The translations under genes were made by a program, and so were the position numbers. A stretch of DNA of 64,000 nt from Gammaproteobacteria bacterium Ga0077554 (lineage in GTDB: Bacteria; Pseudomonadota; Gammaproteobacteria; Ga0077554; Ga007554). The notes under the pieces are model-generated. The model was not told the DNA's origin, did not search any database, and saw nothing but the letters and a program-made list of their open reading frames with translations. Where the stretch lies: NCBI GenBank assembly GCA_001464585.1, contig LNFF01000018.1, positions 1 to 64,000 on the forward strand, given 5' to 3'. Positions within the stretch are counted from its first letter, which is position 1, and each line of letters begins with the position of its first letter. Positions 38,819 through 47,846 of the stretch are shown in pieces.

Positions 38819-39670
38819 TTGATATCCCACCGTATGTTACATAGAGCCTTCTTTTTTTTGGCGTTAGTGCCGTTAGCTTTAACGGCGTGCGGTACCGCAT
38901 CCGGGCCGCGGGGTGGGGCGGCAACAGACACCACACGCGATGGCGCACCTTCTCAAAAAGTAGATAGCGCCTCCATCCCCGACGCCGTACCCCGCAACGA
39001 ACCGCGCAGCAAATACGGGAACCCCGCAACCTATACAGTGGCGGGTAAAACCTATCGCACCCTGTCTGATAACGAAGGCTATCAGGAAAGCGGTATCGCC
39101 TCATGGTACGGCACCAAATTTCACGGCCGCCGCACCTCCAGCGGCGAACCCTATGACATGCACGGCATGACTGCCGCGCATAAAACCTTGCCGCTACCTA
39201 CCTATGCCGAAGTCACCAATCTGCAGAACGGGCGTAAAGTCACCGTCAAGATTAACGATCGTGGCCCCTTCCATGAAAACCGTTTGATTGACTTATCACA
39301 TGCCGCCGCCAGCAAGCTGGGTATTCTGGCGACTGGCACCGGGCTGGTAGAGGTTCGCGCCATCACACCCAAGTGTAGTGGGTGCAAGGATGCGGATACC
39401 CTTACTCCGCAACCCCAGAACCCTGTAAATGATGAAGCCCGTGCTGTGAAGTTGTATCTCCAGGTCGGTGCGTTTCGCAGCCGCGATAACGCCAAACGCC
39501 TGCGTGACCGCATTGATGAAGCCGCGCCCGAGGCGCTCAAGGTACAGGTTATCGAAGGGTCACTTTACCGGGTGCGGATTGGTCCGTTTGCCAGGGTGGA
39601 TGAGGTTGACCGTTTTGCCGGTAGCCTGGATAAATTAGGGGTTCAGAACACGCAGGTGATTATTGATTAA
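38819..39670 (+). CDS. rlpA: Septal/rare lipoprotein A with SPOR domain
   Basis: 283 residues from a TTG at 38819, eight bases after AAAGGA; the ATG at 38834 has no such site. Lipobox LTAC near residue 24, a double-psi beta-barrel with GIASWYGTKFHGRRTSSGEPYDM and NDRGPFHENRLIDLS (lytic-site Asp), and a C-terminal SPOR domain (YLQVGAFRSRDNAKRLRDRI). Outer-membrane lipoprotein acting on denuded glycan at the septum. Confidence 0.95.
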   Translation: MISHRMLHRAFFFLALVPLALTACGTASGPRGGAATDTTRDGAPSQKVDSASIPDAVPRNEPRSKYGNPATYTVAGKTYRTLSDNEGYQESGIASWYGTKFHGRRTSSGEPYDMHGMTAAHKTLPLPTYAEVTNLQNGRKVTVKINDRGPFHENRLIDLSHAAASKLGILATGTGLVEVRAITPKCSGCKDADTLTPQPQNPVNDEARAVKLYLQVGAFRSRDNAKRLRDRIDEAAPEALKVQVIEGSLYRVRIGPFARVDEVDRFAGSLDKLGVQNTQVIID

Positions 39671-39676
39671 CGGCTG

Positions 39677-39718
39677 AATGAACCAAAATGGCGCGATACC
39701 GCACCGTTTTGGTTCATT
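39677..39718 (+). terminator. Hairpin terminator after rlpA
   Basis: A perfect 12-bp stem (AATGAACCAAAA / TTTTGGTTCATT) starting six bases after the stop. It closes the mre-rlpA transcription unit before the guanidine module. Confidence 0.7.
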
Positions 39719-39954
39719 GATGTCTGGGTTTCTGGACTTTTTAGATATTTCAGGATTTCCTGTGAAGGCGATCCGGGTTTTTCCGCCACGCCCCCGCAAT
39801 AAAATTATCCAGATAAAACAACTGTAAAGAAATAATTTTTTATCGGGAAGGCCGTTCATCGGGGCGGTGGTTATACCCTGCTAGATGATTGGCATATCAG
39901 TTGCAGCAATAAATTTGAGAGGTTGATGGAGCCATCATATCCATTGATCTTGAT

Positions 39955-40240
39955 GACAACTAGGGTTCCGGTTTGCTAAGAACCTGTTTTAGAATCTCGA
40001 TCAAGGGATGCAGCGCAAGGCGGAAACGGACGAAAAAGCGGGGTGTACACGCAGTACATGAGCATTTTGAGTTCGTTTCCAACGCCGCGATGCACCCTTC
40101 AGCGAGATTCTAAACAGGTTATAAGGCAGATGCTGGTCCGAGGGTTGTCGGTCGGCTTGAGATAGATTCTATATCAGGCCGGATCCACGGCGGGACAAAA
40201 GCCCGGGAGAGCATTAGCCTCTCGCGTGCGTCTTTTGTTT
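39955..40240 (+). ncRNA. Guanidine-I (ykkC) riboswitch with a large insertion in a variable hairpin
   Basis: The conserved blocks appear in order: CTAGGGTTCCG (39960-39970), GGTCCGAGG (40135-40143), and ACGGCGGGACAAAAGCCCGG near 40187-40206 followed by GAGA. A 6-bp stem (TTTGCT 39972-39977 / GGCAGA 40125-40130) flanks the insertion, and a second stem (GTCGGCTTGA / TCAGGCCGGAT) lies before the last block. Downstream GAGAG/CTCTC and a T-rich tract with CTTTTGT, complementary to the conserved ACAAAAG, look like an expression platform. It leads into an ABC transporter and guanidine hydrolase genes. Repeat copy B fills the first hairpin tip. Confidence 0.88.
39979..40122. repeat. 144-bp palindromic repeat, copy B, inside the riboswitch
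   Basis: Terminal inverted repeats AACCTGTTTTAGAATCTCG (39981-39999) and CGAGATTCTAAACAGGTT (40103-40120) enclose the same core as copy A. The arms differ wholly in sequence from those of copy A, though each copy is self-complementary. It sits at the tip of a riboswitch stem, so its own hairpin would extend that stem. Confidence 0.82.
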
Positions 40241-40259
40241 AGCCTTGGAGGTTACCGCC

Positions 40260-41244
40260 ATGTGGTTTTCCGCGCTTAAAAAATTTTCCGCAGCAATTAT
40301 TCTGTGCAGTTTTTTCGGGGTTTCTTCCAGTGCTTTTTCCGCAGTCAAAATAGGTGTCAGCGACTGGCCGGGATGGGTGGCGTGGTATGTTGCCGAACAG
40401 CAGGGATTTTTCAAAAAATACGGCGCTGATGTAGAGTTGGTGTGGTTTCCGAATTACACCGATTCCATTCAAGCGCTTTCCGCAGGCAGGCTCGATGCCA
40501 ATTCACAAACATTGGGTGATAGCATGGCGCCCATGGCGGCGGGCATCCCCCTCAAGCTTGTTTTAATCAATGATAATTCCGCCGGTAACGATGCGTTGCT
40601 GGCGAAACCTGCCATTAACACCGTCAAGGATCTGAAAGGAAAAACCATCGCGCTGGAAGAGTTCAGCGTGTCGCATTTTGTATTGGTGGTGGCGCTGGCC
40701 AAACACGGCATGAGTCCGCGCGATGTCAAGATCGTCAACCTTACCGCCGGGGATGCCGCTGCTGCTTTTCTTTGCCGGGCGTGTCGATGCCTGCGTGGTA
40801 TGGAATCCCTGGATCAATAAGATTATCAGCAGCGGCAAGGGCAAGGCGCTGTTTACATCAAAAGAGATGCCGGGGCTGATTCCGGATGCGCTGGTGGCGC
40901 GTAGCGAGTCGATCAAGACCAAACGTCAGGATTTAATCGGCATGGTGCGCGCCTGGTACGACACGGAAAAATTCATACGTGAAAACCCTCAGGAAGCAGT
41001 GAAGATCATGTCCAAAGTGGTCGGGCTGAGTGCGGATGAATACACAGTGTTTCTGCCGGGGACACGCTTCTTTGGCCAAAAGGAAAATCTGCAAGCCTTT
41101 GATGCGGGCAACGCTGAGTCGTTGCTGAAAGTCGCGCCCACCATAGAAAAATTCTTGCGTGATCATAAGCTGCTGGAAGGTACGCTGGATGTCACGAAAG
41201 GCTTGGACGCGTCGCTGATAAAAGAAGTGGCTGGAATCAAGTAA
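40260..41244 (+). pseudogene. Guanidine-module ABC transporter binding protein (NitT/TauT type), frameshifted
   Basis: From the ATG at 40260 (GGAGG eight bases upstream) a signal peptide and SsuA/TauA-like domain run to DAAAAF, then the frame breaks; the correct continuation FFAGRVDACVVWNPWINK is in another frame. Removing one T from the run at 40766-40769 restores one continuous protein of about 327 residues ending VAGIK. The two parts are otherwise well conserved, so the lesion is recent, a sequencing error, or a slippage site. Periplasmic substrate capture, probably guanidine or a derivative, is inferred from the riboswitch. Confidence 0.8.
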
Positions 41245-41262
41245 TTCTCAGAGAGGGATGCC

Positions 41263-42081
41263 ATGCCAGACACGCCACACAGTGCCGCGCCACGCCGTGC
41301 GCCGTTATGGGCGGTGCGCGGTGAAATGAGTCGCAAGACGCATGTGATATTTGCGGTGCTTGGATTCTGTGCGGTGTTGGTCGTGTGGTTTGGATTGGCG
41401 GAGAGTGGTTGGTTCAGCAAGGTATTTTTGCCTGCGCCGCAGGATGTGGCGCAACGATTTTACACCTGGCTGGCGGAAGATGACCTTCTCAAGGATGTGT
41501 CGATCAGCATTTATCGCGTGATGGGCGGCTTTATGCTGGCGGTGATCGTGGCATTGCCGCTGGGGTTGATGATTGGCACATTTCGACCAATCCAGGCATT
41601 TTTCGAACCGGTGATTGAGTTTGCGCGCTACTTGCCGGCAGTGGCTTTTGTGCCGCTGGTGATGCTATGGGTGGGAATCGATGAAGGTTCCAAGATTGCA
41701 ATTATCTGGATCGGCACTTTTTTTCAAATGGTGTTAATGATCTCGGAAGATGTGCGGCGGGTGCCCAAGGCGCAGATAGAAGCGGCACAAACCATGGGCG
41801 CCACACGCGAGGAAGTCATTACCAAGGTGATACTAAAATCTGCCATGCCCTCTATCATGGACAGTTTGCGCATCACCATGGGCTGGGCCTGGACTTATCT
41901 GGTGGTGGCAGAATTGGTCGCAGCAAATTCCGGTTTAGGTTATGCCATTTTGAAAGCACAACGCTTTTTGCAGACGGACAAGATTTTTGTCGGCATTCTT
42001 TTGATCGGATTAATTGGGCTGGTGATGGACCAGTTATTTAGATGGGTGCATCGGCGCCGTTTCCCCTGGTTACATGCTTAA
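41263..42081 (+). CDS. NitT/TauT-type ABC transporter permease
   Basis: 272 residues, about six membrane helices, with the coupling motif EAAQTMGATREEVITKVILKSAMPSIMDSLR. Similar to SsuC/TauC permeases. Starts 18 bp after the binding-protein gene and overlaps the ATPase gene by eight bases. Under the guanidine riboswitch. Confidence 0.88.
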   Translation: MPDTPHSAAPRRAPLWAVRGEMSRKTHVIFAVLGFCAVLVVWFGLAESGWFSKVFLPAPQDVAQRFYTWLAEDDLLKDVSISIYRVMGGFMLAVIVALPLGLMIGTFRPIQAFFEPVIEFARYLPAVAFVPLVMLWVGIDEGSKIAIIWIGTFFQMVLMISEDVRRVPKAQIEAAQTMGATREEVITKVILKSAMPSIMDSLRITMGWAWTYLVVAELVAANSGLGYAILKAQRFLQTDKIFVGILLIGLIGLVMDQLFRWVHRRRFPWLHA

Positions 42082-42937
42082 GCTTGAGATCAGGCAGGGA
42101 TCAAAAATTTTCCATGCAGGGAAAATCACGCTGCATGCGTTGCAGGATATAAATTTATCAATCCATGAAAATGAATTTGTAACGCTGGTGGGGGCGTCAG
42201 GGTGTGGCAAGTCGACGCTGTTGCGCATTATCGGTGGACTGGAAAATTTCACGGCCGGTGATGTTAGCGTTAATGCGGCGCCAGTGACTGGTCCAGGCCT
42301 GGATCGTGCCATGGTATTTCAGGATTATAGTGTGTATCCGTGGCTGACGGTGGCAGAAAACATCCGTTTTTGCCGTGAACTTAAAGCACACCAGCAGGAT
42401 AATAGTTTACGCGCCACCTATCATGCGATTGGCCGTGCTCATGCATTGCTGGAATTGATGGGGCTGGATAATGTCAAAAATGCCTATCCCAACCAGTTAT
42501 CGGGCGGTATGCGCCAGCGTGTGGCGATTGCCCGGGCGTTAATGCCCGCACCCGAAATATTGTTGATGGACGAACCGTTTGGCGCGCTGGATGCGCAGAC
42601 CCGCGAAGTGATGCATGGGTTGATATTACATCTCTTCACGCAGGAGCGTAGCACCATTGTGTTTGTTACGCATGATGTGGAAGAGGCCATTTATCTGGCC
42701 AATCGTGTTGTGGTTATGGCTCCGCAGCCGGGGCGTATCGACAGCATTTACAACGTGCCCTTACCGCCCGCCGGGCAGCGTCATCTTGACATGAAACTTG
42801 CGCCGGAATTTTTATCGCTAAAGAAAGAGATATTGCAGCGCATTCGCGCCACAGCACGGGTTCATACAGATGCGGGCCTGTTGGATAAATTAACCAAACA
42901 GCATCACCACGACAATGAAGAGGGCCGTTCGTTATGA
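42074..42937 (+). CDS. NitT/TauT-type ABC transporter ATPase
   Basis: 287 residues: Walker A GASGCGKSTLLR, Q-loop VFQDYSVYPWLT, signature LSGGMRQRVAIARAL, Walker B LLMDEPFGALD, switch His in FVTHDVEEA. Energises the permease at 41263-42081. Its stop overlaps the hydrolase start (ATGA). Confidence 0.9.
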   Translation: MLKLEIRQGSKIFHAGKITLHALQDINLSIHENEFVTLVGASGCGKSTLLRIIGGLENFTAGDVSVNAAPVTGPGLDRAMVFQDYSVYPWLTVAENIRFCRELKAHQQDNSLRATYHAIGRAHALLELMGLDNVKNAYPNQLSGGMRQRVAIARALMPAPEILLMDEPFGALDAQTREVMHGLILHLFTQERSTIVFVTHDVEEAIYLANRVVVMAPQPGRIDSIYNVPLPPAGQRHLDMKLAPEFLSLKKEILQRIRATARVHTDAGLLDKLTKQHHHDNEEGRSL

Positions 42938-44127
42938 AATTACATAGACACCGAAATATCAAAGCTTCCGTATTCAACCAGACGCGGCGCCATCATCATC
43001 CCTCGTTTGACAAAACCCAGTTGCAGGGTTGGAAAATGATGCACAAGGAAGCCGAACTGCCGCATGACAAATGGGATGAAGAAGAGAAGCGTTGCCTTGA
43101 ATTAGGGCTACAGGGTGCGGATAGCATCCAGGATAAATCCATCCCCACGTTTGCGCGTGGCGAGTTGCCACACTTTGCGGGCATCAACACTTTCATGAAA
43201 GCGCCGTATATTGAAGATGTGAGAAAAGTGGGCACCTATGATGTGGCGGTGATGGGCGTGCCTTTTGATGGTGGCACGACGTATCGTCCCGGCACGCGCT
43301 TTGGGCCGCAAGGCATACGCCGCATCTCGGCGCTCTATACACCTTATAATTATGAAATTGGCTGTGACCTGCGTGAGCAGATGAGCATGTGCGATATCGG
43401 CGATGTGTTTACCATTCCCGCCAATCTTGAAAAAACCTTTGACCAGATTTCCAAAGCCACCGCGCATGTATTTGCCAGCGGCGCCATGCCGGTGATTCTG
43501 GGCGGTGACCATTCCATCGGTTTTCCTACACTGCGCGGCATTGCCAGCCAGACCGACAAGAAGATCGGTATAGTGCATTTTGACCGCCACGCCGACATTC
43601 AGGAAAAAGACCTGGATGAGCGCATGCACACTACGCCGTGGTTTCACGCCACTAATCTGCCGAATGTGCCAGCCACCAATCTGGTGCAGGTGGGCATTGG
43701 TGGCTGGCAGGTGCCGCGTCAGGCGGTGAAGGAAGCACGCAAGCGCAACACCACCATCATTACCATGAATGATGTAGAACGACTGGGGCTGGACAAGGTT
43801 GCGGAAATCGCGCTTGAAATCGCCTGGAAAGATGCGGATGCCGTATATCTGAGTTTTGATATTGACTGCGTTGACGCAGGTTTTGTGCCCGGCACGGGTT
43901 GGCCGGAACCGGGTGGATTTTTACCGCGCGAGATTCTTTATTTGCTGCAACTGGTGGCTCGGGAAGGGCTGTGCGGCATGGAAGTAGTGGAAGTATCGCC
44001 GCCGTATGATGTGTCTGACATTACCTCGTTGATGGCGACCCGGGCCATTGTTGATGTGCTGGGCACTATCGTCGCACACGGCAAGATGGGATCGCATCGA
44101 CACATGATTCGTGGCTGGGGCGGCTGA
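42934..44127 (+). CDS. gdmH: Guanidine hydrolase (GdmH-type ureohydrolase)
   Basis: 397 residues, longer at the N-terminus than agmatinases. Metal-binding motifs: GGDHS, FDRHAD (agmatinases have DAH here) and SFDIDCVDAGFVPGTGWPEP. The stretch HFDRHADIQEKDLDERMHTT closely resembles the Synechocystis Sll1077 type, a nickel-dependent enzyme splitting guanidine to urea and ammonia. The guanidine-I riboswitch and transporter upstream support this over agmatinase. The nickel-insertion genes (hypA/hypB-like) found next to some homologues are not in the window. Translationally coupled to the ATPase. Confidence 0.87.
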   Translation: MKLHRHRNIKASVFNQTRRHHHPSFDKTQLQGWKMMHKEAELPHDKWDEEEKRCLELGLQGADSIQDKSIPTFARGELPHFAGINTFMKAPYIEDVRKVGTYDVAVMGVPFDGGTTYRPGTRFGPQGIRRISALYTPYNYEIGCDLREQMSMCDIGDVFTIPANLEKTFDQISKATAHVFASGAMPVILGGDHSIGFPTLRGIASQTDKKIGIVHFDRHADIQEKDLDERMHTTPWFHATNLPNVPATNLVQVGIGGWQVPRQAVKEARKRNTTIITMNDVERLGLDKVAEIALEIAWKDADAVYLSFDIDCVDAGFVPGTGWPEPGGFLPREILYLLQLVAREGLCGMEVVEVSPPYDVSDITSLMATRAIVDVLGTIVAHGKMGSHRHMIRGWGG

Positions 44128-44335
44128 TTATCAGAATAACGCACCATTATAGGGCATAACATGATCTGCCATGGTGCGCGCTCTGCTATGAACCCATGTC
44201 ATTATATGATAATGCATTGTATTTTATAAACTTTACGCCAAGGCATGGTTTGTGCAAACACTTTTGATGTACAAGCTTGGTGTATGCCCGGTGAGCCGTT
44301 TTTAACTATCAATAATTTATATGGGAGAACTTCAA

Positions 44336-45082
44336 ATGCAGGTGAAACATAAAGTATCAAAGCTGGGATGTGCCATCGCGCTGGTGGCAGGTATCGCAAT
44401 GGTGCCTAATGCCTATGCGGATATGACAGGTAATGTCGGTGTGTTTTCAAAATATATTTTGCGGGGTATGACATTCCCGGCGCCAGGCGCATCAGAAAAT
44501 GATGGCGCGGCGGTGCAGGGCGGATTGGACTATAGCCACGCCAGCGGTTTTTATGCAGGTTACTGGGGATCTAGCTTAGGCTACGGCAGTGATGCCAACA
44601 CCGGTTTTGAAAATAATTTTTACGGCGGTTTCGGCGGTAAAGCAGGGAATATAGGCTATTCGATAGGTTTGATTCAGTACTACTACCTGAACGTTGACGA
44701 TTCTAATGGCCTGGAAGTAGATGCCAGCCTCAGCTTTGGCCCTGTAAAGGGACGTATGCAATATCTTACCAATGATGTCGCGTGGGGCAATGCGGGTGAT
44801 ATTTATTGGACATTAGGCTATTCCACCAAGTTGCCTAAAGACTTCTCGTTTGGGGCGACACTGGGCCATTACACCTATGACGATTCAAACGGCAAATATA
44901 TTTCCGCCGCTGCCACTCGTGGCACTTCGGCTTTCCGTCACCTTGATCTCAGCTTGTCGCACCCAATTGGCGCCACGGGCGCCGACATGAGCATCACTTA
45001 TGTTAAAGGCGGCGAAATGCGCGATGGCACAGATCTGAAAGATGGCATTGTGTTCGGTATCAAGTATGGATTTAATATTTAA
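44336..45082 (+). CDS. TorF/Gcw_chp-family outer-membrane protein
   Basis: 248 residues from the ATG at 44336, seven bases after GGGAG. Signal peptide ends NAYA; the mature part is a beta-barrel with alternating residues (GNVGVFSKYILRGMTF, GLDYSHASGFYAGYWGSSLGY) and a final aromatic-rich strand ending KYGFNI. Matches the family of putative porins. Placed after the guanidine hydrolase, it may admit guanidine or urea across the outer membrane (inference). Confidence 0.82.
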   Translation: MQVKHKVSKLGCAIALVAGIAMVPNAYADMTGNVGVFSKYILRGMTFPAPGASENDGAAVQGGLDYSHASGFYAGYWGSSLGYGSDANTGFENNFYGGFGGKAGNIGYSIGLIQYYYLNVDDSNGLEVDASLSFGPVKGRMQYLTNDVAWGNAGDIYWTLGYSTKLPKDFSFGATLGHYTYDDSNGKYISAAATRGTSAFRHLDLSLSHPIGATGADMSITYVKGGEMRDGTDLKDGIVFGIKYGFNI

Positions 45083-45386
45083 GCGGACTACACGCTTTTT
45101 CTAATAGAAGGAATAGGCTGGCGCAAGGAAGCGCCACTTTGCTGGGCGCCACGTTAACCATTTGATAAATATATAGAAAATTTTAGGCGTAGCGGGGTGT
45201 AGAATTGTTGCACGGTCGGTGTGCCGACTATTTCTCCCTGTTCTCCCAATTTAAATCCTAATAAGGGTTTTTTTACCTACCCATTCCGCAGTAAAATATC
45301 TTCCTACCTCAGCGCGTCAATACAATTATAGTTGTAGTCTCCGTTTTTTCAATGAAAATACCAGTTTCCAAAGGAATGTCCCCATC
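45083..45386. other. Intergenic region before dacA
   Basis: About 300 bp with a small GC hairpin (TGGCGC AAGGAA GCGCCA, 45119-45136) soon after the porin gene, possibly its terminator, then AT-rich sequence likely holding the dacA promoter. No gene seen. Confidence 0.4.
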
Positions 45387-46559
45387 GTGAATGTCCCGTC
45401 GCATCATTTTTCTTTTATCCCACTGTTTAAAATTATGAGTGTCTGGTTGTTGTTGGCGGCGGCATGCGCCAGTGCCTGGGCGGCTCCCACTCCCGTGCCC
45501 GCCGCCCCGCCCATCGCCGCGCGCGGTTACATCCTGCAAGACTTCCAGAGCGGCGCGGTGCTGGCAGCCCTGAACGCCGACCAGCGCCTGGAACCAGCCA
45601 GCCTCACCAAATTAATGACCGCCTATCTGGTATTCGATGAGCTGCGCTCGGGTAAGATCAAGATGAGCGACAAGGTCACTATCAGCGAAACCGCGTGGCG
45701 CATGGAAGGCTCGCGTACCTTTGTGCAGGTGGGCACCCAGGTGTCGGTGGAAGATCTGTTGAAAGGCATGATTGTGCAATCCGGTAATGATGCCACCGTA
45801 GCTTTGGCCGAGCATGTGGCGGGCACAGAAACGGTATTTGCCACCATGATGAACCATCGCGCCAAACAATTGGGTATGGCCAACAGCCGCTTCGAAAATA
45901 GCGCGGGCATGCCCGCGCCGCAGCATTACACCACGGCGCGGGATCTGGCCACCTTAACGCGCGCGTTGATTCATGAGTTTCCGCAATATTACCAGCTCTA
46001 TTCGCTGCGGGAATTCGCATTTAATGGCATTACGCAGCCTAACCGCAATCTGCTGTTGGATCGCGATCCGACGGTGGATGGCGTGAAAACCGGCCATACC
46101 GAATCGGCGGGATTTTGTCTGGTATCTTCGGCGTTGCGTGATGGCATGCGGCTGATTGCCGTGGTGTTAGGCGCCACCAGTGAAAATGCCCGCGCCAATG
46201 AGAGCCAGACTTTATTGAATTATGGCTTTCGTTTTTACGAAACACATCGATTATATGCAGCAAAAAAACCACTTTCCACGGTGCGTGTCTGGAAGGGCGA
46301 AGAAGAAAATCTGACATTGGGATTAAGCAAAGATCTTTACTTAACCATTCCTCGCGGACAATATAAAAGTCTGGCAGCGTCCATGAGTGTCTATCCGCAA
46401 ATTATGGCTCCCGTTGCGCAAGGGCAAACTTATGGTACAGTCAAAGTAATGCTCGCAGGCAAAGAAGTCGCCAAACAGCCGTTAGTCGCCCTCCAGGCGG
46501 TTAAGGAAGGGGGCATATGGCGGCGCTTTGTGGACTGGGGGCTGCTGTTGCTGGAGTAG
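45387..46559 (+). CDS. dacA: D-alanyl-D-alanine carboxypeptidase (PBP5/6 family)
   Basis: 390 residues with a GTG start at 45387. Signal peptide ends near WAAP; active-site motifs SLTK (catalytic Ser), SGN and KTGHT are intact, followed by the C-terminal beta domain and an amphipathic anchor (GGIWRRFVDWGLLLLE). Trims pentapeptides in the periplasm. Normally follows rlpA directly; here separated by the guanidine module. Confidence 0.95.
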   Translation: MNVPSHHFSFIPLFKIMSVWLLLAAACASAWAAPTPVPAAPPIAARGYILQDFQSGAVLAALNADQRLEPASLTKLMTAYLVFDELRSGKIKMSDKVTISETAWRMEGSRTFVQVGTQVSVEDLLKGMIVQSGNDATVALAEHVAGTETVFATMMNHRAKQLGMANSRFENSAGMPAPQHYTTARDLATLTRALIHEFPQYYQLYSLREFAFNGITQPNRNLLLDRDPTVDGVKTGHTESAGFCLVSSALRDGMRLIAVVLGATSENARANESQTLLNYGFRFYETHRLYAAKKPLSTVRVWKGEEENLTLGLSKDLYLTIPRGQYKSLAASMSVYPQIMAPVAQGQTYGTVKVMLAGKEVAKQPLVALQAVKEGGIWRRFVDWGLLLLE

Positions 46560-46612
46560 CGGTACCTTTCGGGTACATCTATAAACTCGCTGAGATAAAA
46601 TCGGAGACCTGT

Positions 46613-47515
46613 ATGTCTGAACATACCCCCATCGTCTACCTGCATGGTACCTTCATGCCTATCGACCAGGCCCATGTGCCGGTGCTGGATCGTGGCTTTA
46701 TTTTTGGCGATGGCGTGTATGAGGTCATACCGGTTTATTCGCGGCGGCCGTTTCGCTTGCAGGAACATCTGCGGCGTTTGCAGCACAGCCTCGACGGCAT
46801 TCGCCTCAAAAATCCGCACACCGATGCGGAATGGACCGATTTGATTACGCATCTCATCGCGCGCAATGACGGCGACGACCAATCTGTCTATATGCAAATC
46901 ACACGCGGTGTGGCAAAGCGCGATCATGCTTTTCCGCCCGGCATTAAACCCACTATTTTCATGATGAGCAGCCCGATGACGGTGCCCGTAGCGGAATTGC
47001 GCGCCACGGGTGTGAGCGCCATTACGGCGGTAGATAATCGCTGGCTACGTTGCGACATCAAAGCCACGTCGCTGTTGCCCAACGTTTTGTTACGCCAACT
47101 GGCAGTTGATGCTGGTGCTGTAGAGGTGGTGTTGCTGCGCGAGTTGGCCAATCCCTCCGGCTGTTTTCTTACTGAAGGCGCGGCCAGCAATATTTTTGTG
47201 GTGCACAACGGCACGTTGCTCGCGCCGCCCAAAGACCATCTCATGCTGCCTGGCATTACCTATGATGTCGTCATAGAATTGGCCGTCGCAAACAATATAC
47301 GTTGCGAAGTGCGGCTGGTTTCCGAACACGAAGTACGCACCGCGCAGGAACTATGGCAAACATCCTCGTTACGCGAAGTGCTGCCCATCACAGTGCTTGA
47401 TGGCAAACCCGTCGGCGACGGTACGCCGGGGCCACTGTTCAAAAAAATGTATGCGCTTTATCAGGACTACAAGCAAGCCGTGCGTGTGGGGAGAGCGGAG
47501 CGAGGGGTCGGGTAA
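46613..47515 (+). CDS. dat: D-amino acid aminotransferase (class IV, PLP)
   Basis: 300 residues from the ATG at 46613, preceded by GGAG. Class IV fold: LDRGFIFGDGVYEVIPVY, catalytic Lys in DIKATSLLPNVLL, EGAASNIFVV and the phosphate-binding SSLREVLPI. Probably interconverts D-alanine and D-glutamate for the cell wall; branched-chain aminotransferase relatives look similar. Between dacA and ybeD as in other gammaproteobacteria. Confidence 0.9.
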   Translation: MSEHTPIVYLHGTFMPIDQAHVPVLDRGFIFGDGVYEVIPVYSRRPFRLQEHLRRLQHSLDGIRLKNPHTDAEWTDLITHLIARNDGDDQSVYMQITRGVAKRDHAFPPGIKPTIFMMSSPMTVPVAELRATGVSAITAVDNRWLRCDIKATSLLPNVLLRQLAVDAGAVEVVLLRELANPSGCFLTEGAASNIFVVHNGTLLAPPKDHLMLPGITYDVVIELAVANNIRCEVRLVSEHEVRTAQELWQTSSLREVLPITVLDGKPVGDGTPGPLFKKMYALYQDYKQAVRVGRAERGVG

Positions 47516-47520
47516 TCCTG

Positions 47521-47808
47521 ATGTCGCATAAAGATCCGATGACCACCGAGCCGGAATCCCTGCTGGTATTCCCCTGTGAGTTTCCCATCAAAGCGATGGG
47601 GAAATCCAGCATCGCTTTTGAAGCGCAAGTCATCGACATTATGCGCCGCCACGTACCTGATCTGGACGAAACCACCATCACCCGCCGCCCCAGTCAAGGC
47701 GGTAATTATCTGGCGATTACTGTCACCATACAGGCCACCAGCCGCGCCCAGCTTGATGCCATTTATCAGGACTTGACGGCGTGCAAGGACGTTGTAATGG
47801 CGCTGTAA
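47521..47808 (+). CDS. ybeD: DUF493 (YbeD) family protein
   Basis: 95 residues: LVFPCEFPIKAMGKSS, TRRPSQGGNYLAITVTI and LDAIYQDLTACKDVVMAL, all typical of YbeD, a small ACT-like protein. In E. coli it lies between dacA and lipB; lipB is not next here. Confidence 0.93.
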   Translation: MSHKDPMTTEPESLLVFPCEFPIKAMGKSSIAFEAQVIDIMRRHVPDLDETTITRRPSQGGNYLAITVTIQATSRAQLDAIYQDLTACKDVVMAL

Positions 47809-47811
47809 GTG

Positions 47812-47841
47812 ACCCCCTCTCACGCGCGTGGGAGAGGGGGT
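47812..47841. terminator. Bidirectional hairpin between ybeD and the rubredoxin reductase gene
   Basis: A perfect 10-bp stem (ACCCCCTCTC / GAGAGGGGGT) with a ten-base loop between convergent genes. Confidence 0.65.
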
Positions 47842-47846
47842 GCGAG

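Noticed and set aside
42934-44127. Calling the ureohydrolase an agmatinase
   Set aside because: Long N-terminus, DRHAD instead of DAH-D, the LDERMHTT stretch and the guanidine riboswitch favour guanidine hydrolase.
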